Assembly (NCBI GenBank): GCA_009602725.1
Contig: WELB01000104.1
Span: 23,593-74,172, forward strand
Direction: 5' to 3'
DNA: 50,580 bases
Source of the DNA: Spirogloea muscicola
Lineage: Eukaryota; Streptophyta; Zygnematophyceae; Spirogloeales; Spirogloeaceae
Shown piece after piece: positions 1-11,500 of this stretch. The position numbers and the translations under genes were made by a program. The notes under the pieces were generated by a model. That model was given only the letters and a program-made list of their open reading frames with translations, made no database searches and was not told where the DNA came from. Each line of letters opens with the position of its first letter. The first letter of the stretch is position 1.

Positions 1-3000
1 GGCGGCGGCGGCGACGCCACGTGGCAGGCCGACGGCGGCCTGCCGCCGCCGTCGGCGCCGGGCCTGCTCCCGGACGTGGCCCGCGCCGACCTGACGCCGT
101 ACTTCGAGGCCATCGCCGGGCCATACAGCCGCTTCGTGGACGTCCGGCAGCACGCCGGCTGGGAGCGGGGAGGCGCCCATGGCAGCGGCGCCATCATAGA
201 AACGGCTGCCGTGACGGAAACGGCTGCCGCCGTCGAGGAGGGCTCCGCCGGAGGCCATGACGGCGGCGATGAAGGCGCAGGCGGCGGCGGCGGCGGCCTG
301 GCGGCGTGCACACGCCAGATCCCGCCGCTCTTCTTCGCGGAGGACTTTGCGCTGGAGAGCGGCGCCACGTTCGCGGCGGCATGCCAGGTGGCGGGGGCGC
401 CGGCGGCGCCGTCGGCCAGCCTGATGCTGCAGGAGAAGCTGTCGCACTACCTGGACCTGGTGGAGGTCCACCTCGTGCGCGAGATCTCGGCGCGCTCCTC
501 GTCCTTCTTCGACGCCCTGGCGCAGCTGGAGGGCCTCCACGCCGCCGTCGCGGCGACGTGCAGCCGCGTCGCCGGCCTGCGGGGCACCGTCGGCGCGCTC
601 CACGCGGACCTGGCTGGCAGCGCCGCGGAGGTTCAGGCGCTCGGGCAGCGGCGCGCCGACCTGCTGGAGCTCGAGGCGAAGCTGCGCCTCGTGTCGTACG
701 TCCGCCACGCGGCGGCCACGCTGCAGCTCCTCGTGGCCTCCGCCGACTGCACCGCCGCGCTGGATGTCATTGACGACCTCCGCCGCCTGCTGTACGGCGA
801 CGACCTCGTGGGGTTCCACTGCTTCCGGCACCTCAGCGACCAGCTCTTGTCCGCCGCGCAGTCCGTGAACGGCATGCTCATGGCCGACTTCGTGCGCGAG
901 GCGATCCACGAGTCGGCCGACCTCGAGCCCAACGCAATACTCGCCAGCTTCGCTGCACACGACAAGCTCCCGGCCACCTGCGCGCTCGAATCATCGGCGG
1001 ATGATGGACCGATGGCGCCAGAGGAGGGCGGGGGCAGCTACAGCGGCGGCGGCGGCGGTAGCGGCGAGGACGACGCCACCGCGCGCTTGCGGGAGCAGCT
1101 GCTGCCGATTGCCATCGGCCTGCTTCGCACGTCCAAGCTCCCGGCGGTGCTGCGCATGTACAAGGAGACGCTCATGACCGACATCAAGGTGGCGATCAAG
1201 TGCGTCGTAGCCGAGGTCCTGCCCGTCCTCGTCGCCTCGACGCCGGTGGTGGCGGCTGCAGCTGACGACGAGCAGCTTGCCACCGCTGACAGTGTTGGCC
1301 CCACGCTGGCTGTCAAGCTGCGGGGCCTGCCGGCCGATGGCTTCGTGCGGCTTCTCGGCGCCGTGTCCGACGCCGTCCAGCGGCGGCTGGCACGAGCTGC
1401 AGCCGTGCGTGCCGTGACTGAGCAGATCGTTGGTGGTCTACCCGGCTCGTATGCCGCGGCAGCGGTGGCCGCCGCGCTGGCCAGCGGCGTCGCCCAGGCG
1501 CAACGCGAGGATGCGGGTGACAGGGGGGCGGCCGACAGTGGTCTGGCGGTGTCGTCCAAGCAGTTCCGCGACGACGTTGTGCGGAAAGGCGCGGAGGCCC
1601 TCTGGGCGGGCTGCGACGCAGCACACGGCAGGTGGGCGAAGCTCCTCGGCGTGCGCGCGGCAGTGCATGCGCGGCTGGCGCTGGGCGAATTTGTGGCGGT
1701 GTACGACGTCACGCAGGAGTTCATTGCCTCGACGGAGCGCGTCGGCGGGCGCCTTGGCTACGCCATCCGCGGCACGCTGCAGAGCCAGGCAAAGTCGTTT
1801 GTCGACGCACAGCACGACGGCCGCATGGGGGCGCTGCAAGCAGCGCTCGAGCGCGAGACCTGGGTCGCTGTCAACGCCCCCGATGAGCTCAGGGACATCT
1901 TCAAGTCCTTCCTGTCGTCGGAGGCTGAAGATGGGGATAGCAACAACGAGCTCGGGCAGGCGCCGATGCCACAGATGGCTGCGAATGCCAATGGCTTGCC
2001 GCCTGTCTTCCCCCTTGCAAGGGTCTCCGAGGTGACTGTCAACGGTGTCGAGCCGGTCTTTCGCAGCGATGGACAAGCTGTTGACAACAGCCTGTCACTT
2101 GCCCAGCACACCGCCGAGCGTCGCCGCTCTGATCTCTCCGCGGACGGCGAGAACGGCAGCAGCAAGGCGAATGAGGCCCGTCCGAGTGGTGGTGGATCGG
2201 AGCAAATGGAGATTGGGAGGGTGGCGGCTGACGCTGAGCCAGTACCGCACGCGGTCGTCAGCAACGCTGGCAGCAATCGTGGCGAGCTGGGGTCTGCGCA
2301 GCCAGAAGTGGGCCTGAGGCTCGACTTGAGATCAGGGCTACCGCCAAACGACAGCAGCAGTAATGGGGGCGGTGGCGTGGGTGGCGGACGTAGTCCAGAG
2401 GGCAATGAAGCACAGGCGCTCTCGGTGGACCTTGACAATGCTTCCAGTGCTACGTCGGCCGCCGTGAACGGCGATGCCTCGGCGGACTCCCAACAGGCTC
2501 TGACTGAGCCGGTGCCAGCAGCGGCAATGCAGGTGCTTTCTGGTCTCTCTGAGAAGGAGGTGAGCCAGAAGGTGCCACCGCTCGAGTCCACCAAGGCTGC
2601 AGAGTTGCAGCGTAGCAGCGTGCAGCTCGGCAGTGGCGACGTGGCAGGGGTCCCGGCAGTGGTGGACGGGCAAGCTGCCAAGGCCCGTAAGCTGCGCGAC
2701 AAGCCGTCCATGAAGACGCTGCCCCTCAAGGGCAACAGCTACCACGTGGTTGAGTGGTGAGCCAGCCCTGCCAGATCATGGGCTGCAGTATTACTGTCTT
2801 GGCTGCATGGAATCATTGTGGCTGTGTGAGAGAGCATTGCATAAGATGGGATGCAATTATATGTCTCACATGCTCCTTTTCATGTGTACACCTCTTGCGT
2901 TCATGATGCACGTCCTGGTGTGTATTTAAAACCGTCGTGAAGTCAGATAGAATGGAAGCAGTCAAGGGACCTGGAATATGCTGAAGTCAGGCAGCAGAAA

Positions 3001-5381
3001 GGCCAGTTAGCAGTCTCAACTTCAGAGCACGCCATGAGCTTGAGGGGCAAAGGCACTGATGTAGGGCAGTGTCGTGACTGCGGCGGAGGGCCAGCTCAGT
3101 GCTGCTGGCAACGCTGCTGCAAGAGAACCTGCACACGGCGGAGGCGCTGCCGGCCATGGCCATGGAGGTCGTGCACCGCGTCGCAGAGCTTCTGAAGCTC
3201 TTCAACTCGCGTACCTGTCAGCTCGTGCTCGGCGCTGGCGCCATGCAGGTATTCGGCGGGGCCCATGATGCCTGCTCCTTGTGGTGGAGAAGGAGCTAGA
3301 GTGCTGCAAAGCAACTTGGCACTCGGATTGTGATGGGCTACAGCTCAGTCCTGTTTGTGGCAGCTGGCTTGTGTTGCGGGGCTCCTGACAGGGTGTCTGC
3401 ATTTCGCCCATCGCAGGTTTCGGGGCTCAAGTCCATTACAGCCAAGCACCTGGCACTGGCCAGCCAGAGCATCAGCCTCTACTACGCCATCATCCCTGGT
3501 GAGGAAACAAAGGTCCAGGTCGTACATACTGGGGGCTAGCCATGCATAAAGCATCTGGGGACTTGAGTCCACTGTCCTGTACAGGTGGCTGGAACTGCTT
3601 GCGGACCTTGTCTGACAGGAAGGGTAAAGTGCGTCGCTAGTATTGTGTCCACACATCTGAGGGGTTGCCCACATTGTTTGGTGCTGATGCCCACAATCAC
3701 GGCCATGTATGGTCTTGGGCTTCTCACGTGCAGTGCCGCCATTAAGACGCTTGAGGAGCTTCACTAAGCTGCAAACGTGGAAGTTGGAAAAAGTCTAAAT
3801 CATGCTGCCTATGCTTGCAGACATCCGGCGACTGCTTGCCCTGCATATTCCAGAGGCTCGCCAGGGCCTGCTGCTCACAGAGATCGACCACGTCTGCCAG
3901 GTGCATTCAGTGAAGACATTCAGTAATGCTTGACTTGTGCAACTTCTCACTTGTCTCACCTGGCAAATGCACTTGGAATATTGACAGCAATTGATTGAGA
4001 GATTAAAATTTGCCTGGCTTCACCATGAAGCTCATCATATGAGTTGGAGGATCACATACGTGACTTACCTCAAGCCCCTCAACAGCTGCATTTCAAATGT
4101 TGACTTGATCACAAAGCCCTGCTCATTTATGTCTTGTGATCTACATGAACCATAAGAAATTGTTTGTATGCAGGTCTCAAATAGTCATATGTTGGATAGC
4201 TGTCAAGGTGGCACTTTGCATGGATTACTGAGAAGCCCATGTTGCATATGTACGTCTGTTTACTTGCTGCTAGGATTACCTCGTGCATCGGGATGAGATA
4301 CACTCAAAGCTGGTCGCAATTATGAAGGAGCGGCTGGTGGTGCACCTACGCACTCTCCCTGGCACTGCGGAGGCCTGGGCCAAGGATGCAGCCGCATCAG
4401 AGGACAGGCCCGGCGATGAGCAGGCTAGCCAATTTGCGCGCGCGCTCACAAAGGCAAGGCCAATTTCATAATGCTGCATTGGAGTACCTTGTGCATCAGA
4501 TTGTAAAGCCTTCTTCAAGGATAGGTGTGGCACCCTCGTGAGCACTGTTAGGGCCACTTAAGCTGGCTGCCACAGAGCGTGGGTTGATTGTCATTCAACT
4601 GTGCATACAGGAAGTTGGCGTCCTGCACCGCGTGCTATCGCCCATTCTGCTGGAGGGAGATGTTCGTTCCATTTTCACGTGAGCTGCGCTGCAGATCACC
4701 ATCATGGTGCAGGCAACAACGTTGCAGTTTCTCAGCGAGCATGCATGCAATCTGTGTAGAGGGCTGCCTTCAGCTTGCTGTGGTGATGCTGTGGAGCTTT
4801 CTGCAGGCGGGTGGTGGCGCTCTTCCACTCCCAGCTTTTGGACGCATTTTCCCGGCTGGACCTTGCCAACCCCCAGATTAGAAGAAGGTGAGCTCGTCAC
4901 TAACAGTATTTCGCCATCTTGCTAGGGTGCTCAGGTTTCAACGTGCCCATCTAAGCAATTTCAAGCTGCAGTGGCTCAAGCTGGCGGACAGATACACCGC
5001 TGGGTGCTTGTCAGCACAATGCCAAGATTGAGTCTTGACGTGAATCTTAGATTGTAATGCTAAGATGAAAGCCCTGCACCACTAGTTATGCCAGTTATCA
5101 TCATGGTGGCAACGTGATCAACTTCTGTGGCTGCCTTGTACCTCTGCGGACGGTCAGTTAATAAAGCTCAGCACATCATTATTTCATGTATTTCTCAGGC
5201 TTCTCCACTGTTCTGGCTTTCGCTCAGGGTCCTGCAGGATGTGCAGCTGATCTTACTCGGCCTCAGCGCGCTGCCAGTTGACGCCCCGCTGGGCAGGGCC
5301 CGGCAACTGGATCTTGACCGCTTTTTGGCGACGCACTTCAGCGGTGACGATGGCACAGTTGCTAGCATGTCACCCTCATGA
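1..5381 (+). CDS. VPS54: VPS54, GARP/EARP tethering complex subunit (5' partial)
   Basis: Vps54 is the GARP-complex subunit that tethers endosome-derived vesicles at the trans-Golgi network. The frame is open at base 1 with no ATG, so the start lies off the left edge. Exons: 1-2756, 3095-3248, 3417-3498, 3821-3900, 4274-4453, 4611-4678, 4807-4887, 5228-5381; together 3555 nt (1184 codons plus TGA) with every phase consistent. Seen: IPPLFFAEDF (nt 319-348), EKLSHYLDLVEVHLVREI (from about residue 144), the Vps54-family block HGRWAKLLGVRA (from residue 542) followed by RLGYAIRGTLQSQAKSF, and NSRTCQLVLGAGAMQ in exon 2. All are familiar from plant VPS54. Residues about 640-910 are a poorly conserved Ser/Gly/Glu-rich insert. 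Most donors are GTGAGC/GTGAGG-like; intron 5 begins with GC (4454) and would be a GC-AG intron. Identification is firm; individual splice sites are inferred. Confidence 0.95.
274..299 (+). repeat. CGG triplet run inside VPS54 exon 1
   Basis: An uninterrupted (GGC)n tract in frame, giving a short polyglycine stretch near residue 95. It is one of many CGG/GCC runs in the 5' exons of genes in this window. Confidence 0.7.
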
Positions 5382-6037
5382 CCCCCCCAGGGAGGGGCCT
5401 TGGAAGGATTGGACGAGCCTTTGGACACTCCTAGGCTCGCGCGCTGCAGCGCACCCCCCAGGATCAATTGTTGCGAACGTGCAGTGATAGCCGACTTTTA
5501 GCAGCGCAAAAGACGCTGCGCACGGGAGTCTGTGCTTGCTGCATCCTTGAGTTGTGCTTTGTCGCCCGTCTTGACAGGCTGCAGCAACTGCAGCCTCAGC
5601 TCGTTGAGCACCGAGCTGGCCTCTTGGGGACTTGGCGAGGAAGGGCAATTGAGGGAGGCACGGGGAGGGTGCTGACTCAGGGTTTAGTGGCCGTCATAAG
5701 CAACAAACCATGCTCCTGTGAGTGCTGGACATGGATCCCTGCACAGTGGTGAATTTATGGAGCAGTGGGATATCAGCAGATGGTAGGTCCCCGCATACCA
5801 ATTGCGTGGGAGCTCGGACACACCCCAGCTTGTGCAGATTGGCAAAATTGTGACTACGAGGCTGCTGCTGCTGTTGCAAGTACTTCAATACGATGTAAAT
5901 ACCAGGACCCTTATCCAAGATCAGGAACCCCAAACCCATGCAGAAAGCTCCTGCACTATACACTCGGGTCGCCGACATGGTTGCAGCCATTGCCGCTGCC
6001 TCTGTATAGTCACGCGCAGCCGGTGGCTTAGCCCGCC
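5382..6037. other. Intergenic region, VPS54 3' end to DarP-like 5' end
   Basis: About 650 bases between two genes in the same direction. Presumably it holds the VPS54 3' UTR and the promoter and 5' UTR of the next gene. No coding frame with recognisable protein, no repeat and no clear promoter motif was seen. An in-frame TAG at 6029-6031 lies just before the chosen downstream ATG. Confidence 0.5.
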
Positions 6038-7326
6038 ATGCCGCCGGCGCTGGCCCGTCAAGCGGCGGCGCTGGCGTCTTGGCGGCTGGCGCCGCTGCCA
6101 TTGCCATCGCCGCCAGCGGCAGCGAGGGCCGTGGTGCGTTGCGCAACAGGCAGGGGCCCCGCCGACGTCGTTGGCGACGTCGGGCCGGAGAAGAGCAAGA
6201 ACCAGGTGCGTGCAAGGCCAAGGCTAGACGTAGAAGCAATAATAGAGTGCAGGACAGCCCGCGTCTGTGGTACCACCGGCGGCGGCGGCGGCGGCTCGTG
6301 ACGCTGCCGCCCCGGCAATGGCTTGTGGGCGCCCAGAGGAAGCGCGAGGCGCAGCGCAGCCGCGGCTGGGGCGAGCGGCTGGTGGAGCTCAGCCCCCGGG
6401 AACTGCAGCTGGTGGCCAGGTGACGCCCCTTGCTGCCGTAACCACCTTCCGCCGCCACCGCCGCGGCCGGTGCTCCGAGCAGCCTTGGCCTCGCTCACGC
6501 CAGCGGTCGTGGGCGCCTGCGCAGCTGGGCGGAGCTCCCGGACGAGGTCGTGGACGCTGTGCAGCTCGCCAGGGTGAGCGCGCGCAGGCATTGCCAGTCT
6601 TGACCACTCAGGCCACTCAACACTCAATACGCACTCCATGTTCGTCACCGAGCGCAGGGTCCGCAGCTCAGCGCGGCGTCCAGGGGCCCATCCTATGCCT
6701 GCATCTGGTGCCTGACATGTTCGGCTGGCGTAGCTAACGCTGCGCAGTCCTGCTTTACTTTCTTAATACTGCCTGTCTGCTGGCAGAGTATCGGCCGGGG
6801 GGGTAAGAACGGCTGGCGGCGGCAACTCGGCTTCGTGGGTAAGCATGTACCGAGGCATGGACCAAGCCCAGAGTCGACAATGTCGGTAGGACCTCTGAAT
6901 GTTGTTATACCCTCATCTATCACTAAATCTCGCGGCCGTCATATCCCAAGAGGCCCAACCTGGTCGATTGACAAGAGCTCGTCACGCTGGGGTACGCTTG
7001 AGCAAGCATATAACTGCATGTGCAAAGCATCGTCACCACCAGGTGGGTTTGGCCTCAGGTCTCAGATAGCCACTCTTTGAAGATTCTGCTCAAAACTTCA
7101 CTTGCCGTCCTGCTGCATGTGTGTTGCCTTGGCACCAGGAGGCCTGCTCAGGGATGCCGACCCAGCACTTATGGAGGCGTCAATGAAGGCGGCCAGGGAC
7201 GGCGGGCTGGGGGGCTTCAGGCCACCCAAGCTGCAGGGCAGCGGTGGCCAGCAGGACCAATTGGCTGCCGCGCTTGATGACAAAGTCAGGGAGGATGAAG
7301 ATGAGGACCTTAAAAACAAGGGATGA
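6038..7326 (+). CDS. DarP/YjgA-like (DUF615) protein, probably chloroplast-targeted
   Basis: Bacterial DarP (YjgA) is a late-stage assembly factor of the large ribosomal subunit; plants carry a nuclear-encoded relative. Exons: 6038-6205, 6337-6419, 6504-6573, 6787-6838, 7139-7326; 561 nt, 186 aa plus TGA, all phases consistent. The ATG at 6038 follows an in-frame TAG. The first ~45 residues are Ala/Arg/Pro-rich without acidic residues until GPADVVGDVG, which fits a transit peptide. Joining exons 1 and 2 gives EKSKNQRKREAQRSRGWG, then LVELSPRELQLV, LPDEVVDAVQLAR, NGWRRQLGFVGGLLRD and PALMEASMKAARDG. This is the family order: KREA, LVELS, LPDEVxDA, RRQLxxxGxLLR. The C-terminus ends in an acidic tail. 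Family membership is inferred from remembered alignments; chloroplast location is inferred from the N-terminus only. Confidence 0.82.
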
Positions 7327-8549
7327 GTGGAGCTACAACAGGATTTGACCAGCTGGGCTGCCGCTCCGTGTGATCCTTTGGCCTGCAGTTTGAGCTAGAG
7401 GTGTGCAACAGAGGGCCTCGTCTGCATCGACGAGCACGACACTTGATGCAAACATTAAGAGCTCTGTTTGAGACTTGATCATTTCACTTGGTGAATGCTG
7501 CGCTGTTCATTGGGCAGGTGGATTCTGATACTAACACCAGCTACTGTTTTCCTTGTGAAGCTGAGGCGTTTTTAAACAGCTCAATGAGTGGGCCCCATAT
7601 TGACAAGCGAGCATGTCACCATCAACCTTGGTCAAGAAGCTCAAGAAGCTACTAAGTGCATGTCAGTGGCAGGTTACCACGACATGCTACAATGCAAGGA
7701 CCTCCAGGTGCCACCTGAGACGCATGAGCTCCGTCCTTTGCAAGGCCAAGCCATTAAGAGCGGCGCTCATGCTCGGCACTCCATGAACCTGAGAGGTTCC
7801 GAGCAGTGTTAGGGCTCTGGCTAAGAGTTGTGGAATGAGAATCTTGAGAATGTTGCAGCATTGATGCCTACTCATGAGCAAGACCATTAGTAAGGCTTTG
7901 AGATTTTCCGGGACAAGTGCTGGGATACAGATGGTGCTTTGAGCAGCGATGATGCTTATGATGATGCATAACCAAGCCCATAAGTTGAGCTGTAACATTT
8001 ATTTGACATGTGCTTGGACATTGAAGGAAAGTGCTTCTCACTAGATGGCACTTACCTTCAAGGACATGATAACCTGGTCTTGTCCACTGGTCTTGTACAC
8101 CACGACGCTTGTCAAGAGTTGCTCCTCTTAGCTGAGGTGCCGAAGTCAACACCACCGGCCAGTCCAGAATCCACTCTTTCACACCAGGCCAGGCGTCTGA
8201 ATGTTTAAACAACTGCTCGAGTCCAACACCATCAAGTATGGAGGTCCTTAAGTGATGAGGCAGCTGACAGTCTTTCTGTCGCTGAGGCAGCACAAGTCGT
8301 GACCCTGCATCAAGCCAACCACTGCATACCGAAGGCCCTCTGATTATCATCTCATCAAAGCTCCCTCTCCGAAGGCCCACAATGAGCTGTGTTGTCCATT
8401 GTGCTGCTGCTGCAACTAAGTCAACGTGATGCAAGTATCCCGTAAAGAAAGGATGCTTGTCTTAATTCACCTTCTGATGCCAGGATCGCCCACAGGCCAG
8501 AGTCCTGTCCCATCCAGGCTGGCCGAAGGACAAAAAGCAAGTCCACTGC
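7327..8549. other. Convergent intergenic region, no gene seen
   Basis: The space between the stop codons of the DarP-like gene (+) and the Furry-like gene (-). It probably carries both 3' UTRs. A TGTAA pentamer, the usual chlorophyte polyadenylation signal, occurs at 7991-7995 on the plus strand. A long minus-strand open frame (7868-8434) has no recognisable protein features. Nothing else was seen. Confidence 0.45.
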
Positions 8550-11500
8550 TCAATAGCTGGGCCTGCGGCTTCTGTGAGCAGCCGTGTTCTGGACAGCGCT
8601 AGACGTTGTCAAACGCTGGGGCGGCTGGACGCTGTTGATAACAAATGGCACCAGCCTCTTGTGTTCCCGTTTCCGGACCTGCCATGAGGGGAAGGTAATC
8701 AATTAGAAGCCAGATTTGTCTTGAGGTGTAACTAACAAAAACTCCTAGAGGCCATTTGAGGTGAGTATGTGCTCATGAGCATCAGCAGAAATGAGATAGA
8801 CTAACTTCACTGGACTTGCATGACGTATTTGAGCAGCCAGAGGAGAGGCAAGGAGCACGTGGACACATCACTGCACTGCTGAGTAACACCATGAACCACT
8901 TAAGCCCTTTACTCCGTACTCTAATGTCGTTACACCTGGCTACCTGCGTCAACAAGCAAAGGTCATGGGACATATGCTGACAGCAAGCCCACCTGGCCAT
9001 AGGTTTCCAGGACCCGTCCCAGCGCAAGCCGCGTGTTCAGCACCGATGCCTCACATCCTGTCATCTGCACGACCTCCGGGCCGGCCAAGCTAGACGGGAA
9101 GCCGCCTCCCCACGAGGCAGTGCGGGTGCGGCTATGACCACCGCCTGACACGCCTGCCGCTCCAGCGCCTCCGCCGCCCATCCGGACACCCTGGCCCGCA
9201 CCTCCGGAGCCGCCCCCCAGGAAGCGCATCTGCGACCAGCTGCCTCCTCGCCGCTCCGTCTCATCGCTGGCCCGCCTCACTGGCGGTGGACCTGCCGGCA
9301 GGTTCACTGCGGCGCAAGCGCGGCTGCCGCGCTGCCCGGCTGCTGAAGCCGCCTCGGAGTCCATCTGGGCAGAATCGCTGTCTGTGCACAGGCTGCGGTG
9401 ACTGAGCACTGCCTCCAGAACGTTCAGCGCCTCCTGGCACAGATGCCCCTCCAGCATGCGCGCCACGGTGGTGTACACCATCAACGACTGCGCCGCATCG
9501 ATGGCCGTGTGCTGCAGAGGATAGTGTGCAGCCGCCTCAGCCTTCATCTTGTATGTGCCAACACCTTAAGCTAGGGGTTGACTTGAGGAGATCAAAGCTA
9601 GACATCCAAGAGATGCAGCTGATTAGCAACATGCTAATGCATAACACTCGCGGAGTTCGCTATGTAACCTCATGCGTATCATTTGCAAGGTGACCTGCTT
9701 GCGTACTTGTTGGATTGCTTAGAGTGTATACGATTATGAGCTGGTCAACAACCTCGCGCCAGCATAACAACAAGGCACTGCATCTGCATCTACCAACCTG
9801 GAGAAGGGCCCTCAGCAGCAACAAGATGATACGTTGATACTCCTCAGGCCCTCGCTCCAATAGACATAGAAGATGTCTGTGCAAACACACACAGTGGTTG
9901 TCACCAGTACAACTTGCTCTGATAAGTACAGCTAAAAATGAGTTGTATTGAATTTTCGGACACATCAAGTAGGCAATCAGCAGATCTTCCAAGATCGGAA
10001 AGAGTAGAAGCTGTCAAGTCATAAGGTACATATTCACTAAATACGCAGCAATTACTGCCAAGTACCTCAACGCCTTTGTTGAGTGCCTGGGGAACCACTC
10101 TGCGCACAACAGCGGAGCAATGCGGTCCACAAAAGCCTCCATTGATGTCACGAGGCCTTGTGCATAGCCCTGGAAGACTTCTGCAAGGCCAGCCAGGCCT
10201 CTGGTCGTGCACCAATGTGCAAGATTGGCGGCCAGTGCCCGCGCCTTCGCCAGCGAGTTTTCAGCGGCAACAGAGGATCCCAGCTGCGGCCATCATGTGC
10301 CAGATCCTTTGAGGCTACGTACACTATGTGCATGTAACCAGATGACTCAGCTTTGCATTTGATTGAGATCACACTTCAAGTCCTTGCTTTGCTCTGATGC
10401 TCATGGACTGTAAAATATTGATGCCACCTTCAATCCTGCTTTGTCAATTGGAATCCAAGACTGCGGTGCATAGTCTGAGGAGCTTAAGGTGATTCTGATG
10501 TATTCAAGACCGGCGGAATTGGACATGTACCTGGTGGCACTGCCAGGGAAATAGACCCACGATCTGCATGAGTAGACGCGCATCTTGATCACCAAAGATG
10601 CGGTCACAGGAAGCAGACGTCGTCTTTGCTAGGACTTCCACGGCAGATGAGTGGGAGATTCCTGACAAAAGGCCTTTGAGGACCAAGGTCTGCACCAGCA
10701 CTCAGGAACAAAATCATCAGCCTTCTGGAGTGGGATGTGACAAGTTAAAGGGGTGCTTACTCAGTAGATTACAGATTTACTGGCCAACACTAGTGGTAAA
10801 ACAACGTCAGGCAAGTGAAAGACTAAATTGTCACCAGAATTGCAGTCAACATAGCCTGTGACAACCTAGGAACATCAAGACAGACCTGTACACCGTAGAA
10901 TAGCTGGTCGCGTTTCCTGTCAATCTCGGGCTGGTCAACGCCTGTTGCTGTGTGGCCCCTATCCTTTGTCCTCCATACGCTTGGCTCAAAGTCGCTGTCA
11001 GATGACAGCTCATCTTGAGGCATGTTGGCCAGCAGCACACTCTCCAAGGTAGGATCGTCAAAGGATAGGAGGTCAATGACTCTAATGAAAAGTCTCAGGG
11101 CCTGCGCAAAACAAAGACACCGTGTAAGTTGCAATCATTGTTGTACATAACAGTCGGTAGGTGGCTCAACTAGCCATATCAGAAAGGATATGTACCCATG
11201 CTGATGGACTTTCTATAGTGAAATCGACTCATGCACAATTACCTCAGTATATACATACACAAAATTCGTGTGTAGGAGAGCAATGCAACCCCAGAACATC
11301 TGAGGGTACAGTATGATCTTCTCCGGGACCATGATGTCCACCATCACTTGGAGAGTCAGAAGAATCTCCATCACAAAGCCCAGGACAGGCGGTGACGGGT
11401 TGAAGAAGCATCTGTGCAGGCATCGCAGGAGCATCACGCATGTGTCTGTGGTAACCGCAGGCCTCAAAGCTCGATAGATCTGATGCGACCGAGCAGCCAT

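Noticed and set aside
306-1724. Several long open frames on both strands overlapping VPS54 exon 1
   Set aside because: They are Arg/Pro/Ala-rich shadows of a GC-rich exon; only the VPS54 frame has conserved motifs.
5694-6648. Minus-strand frames of about 200-250 codons over the DarP-like gene
   Set aside because: The plus-strand spliced frame reproduces all DUF615 blocks with consistent phases; the opposite frames are low-complexity shadows.
7868-8434. Minus-strand open frame of 188 codons
   Set aside because: No recognisable domain. It lies downstream of the Furry stop codon, and its composition fits a 3' UTR.
9961-10005. Second adapter-like string AAGATCGGAAAGAG near 9990
   Set aside because: It differs from the adapter by an extra A, has no adjacent N, lies in an intron and is best taken as chance.
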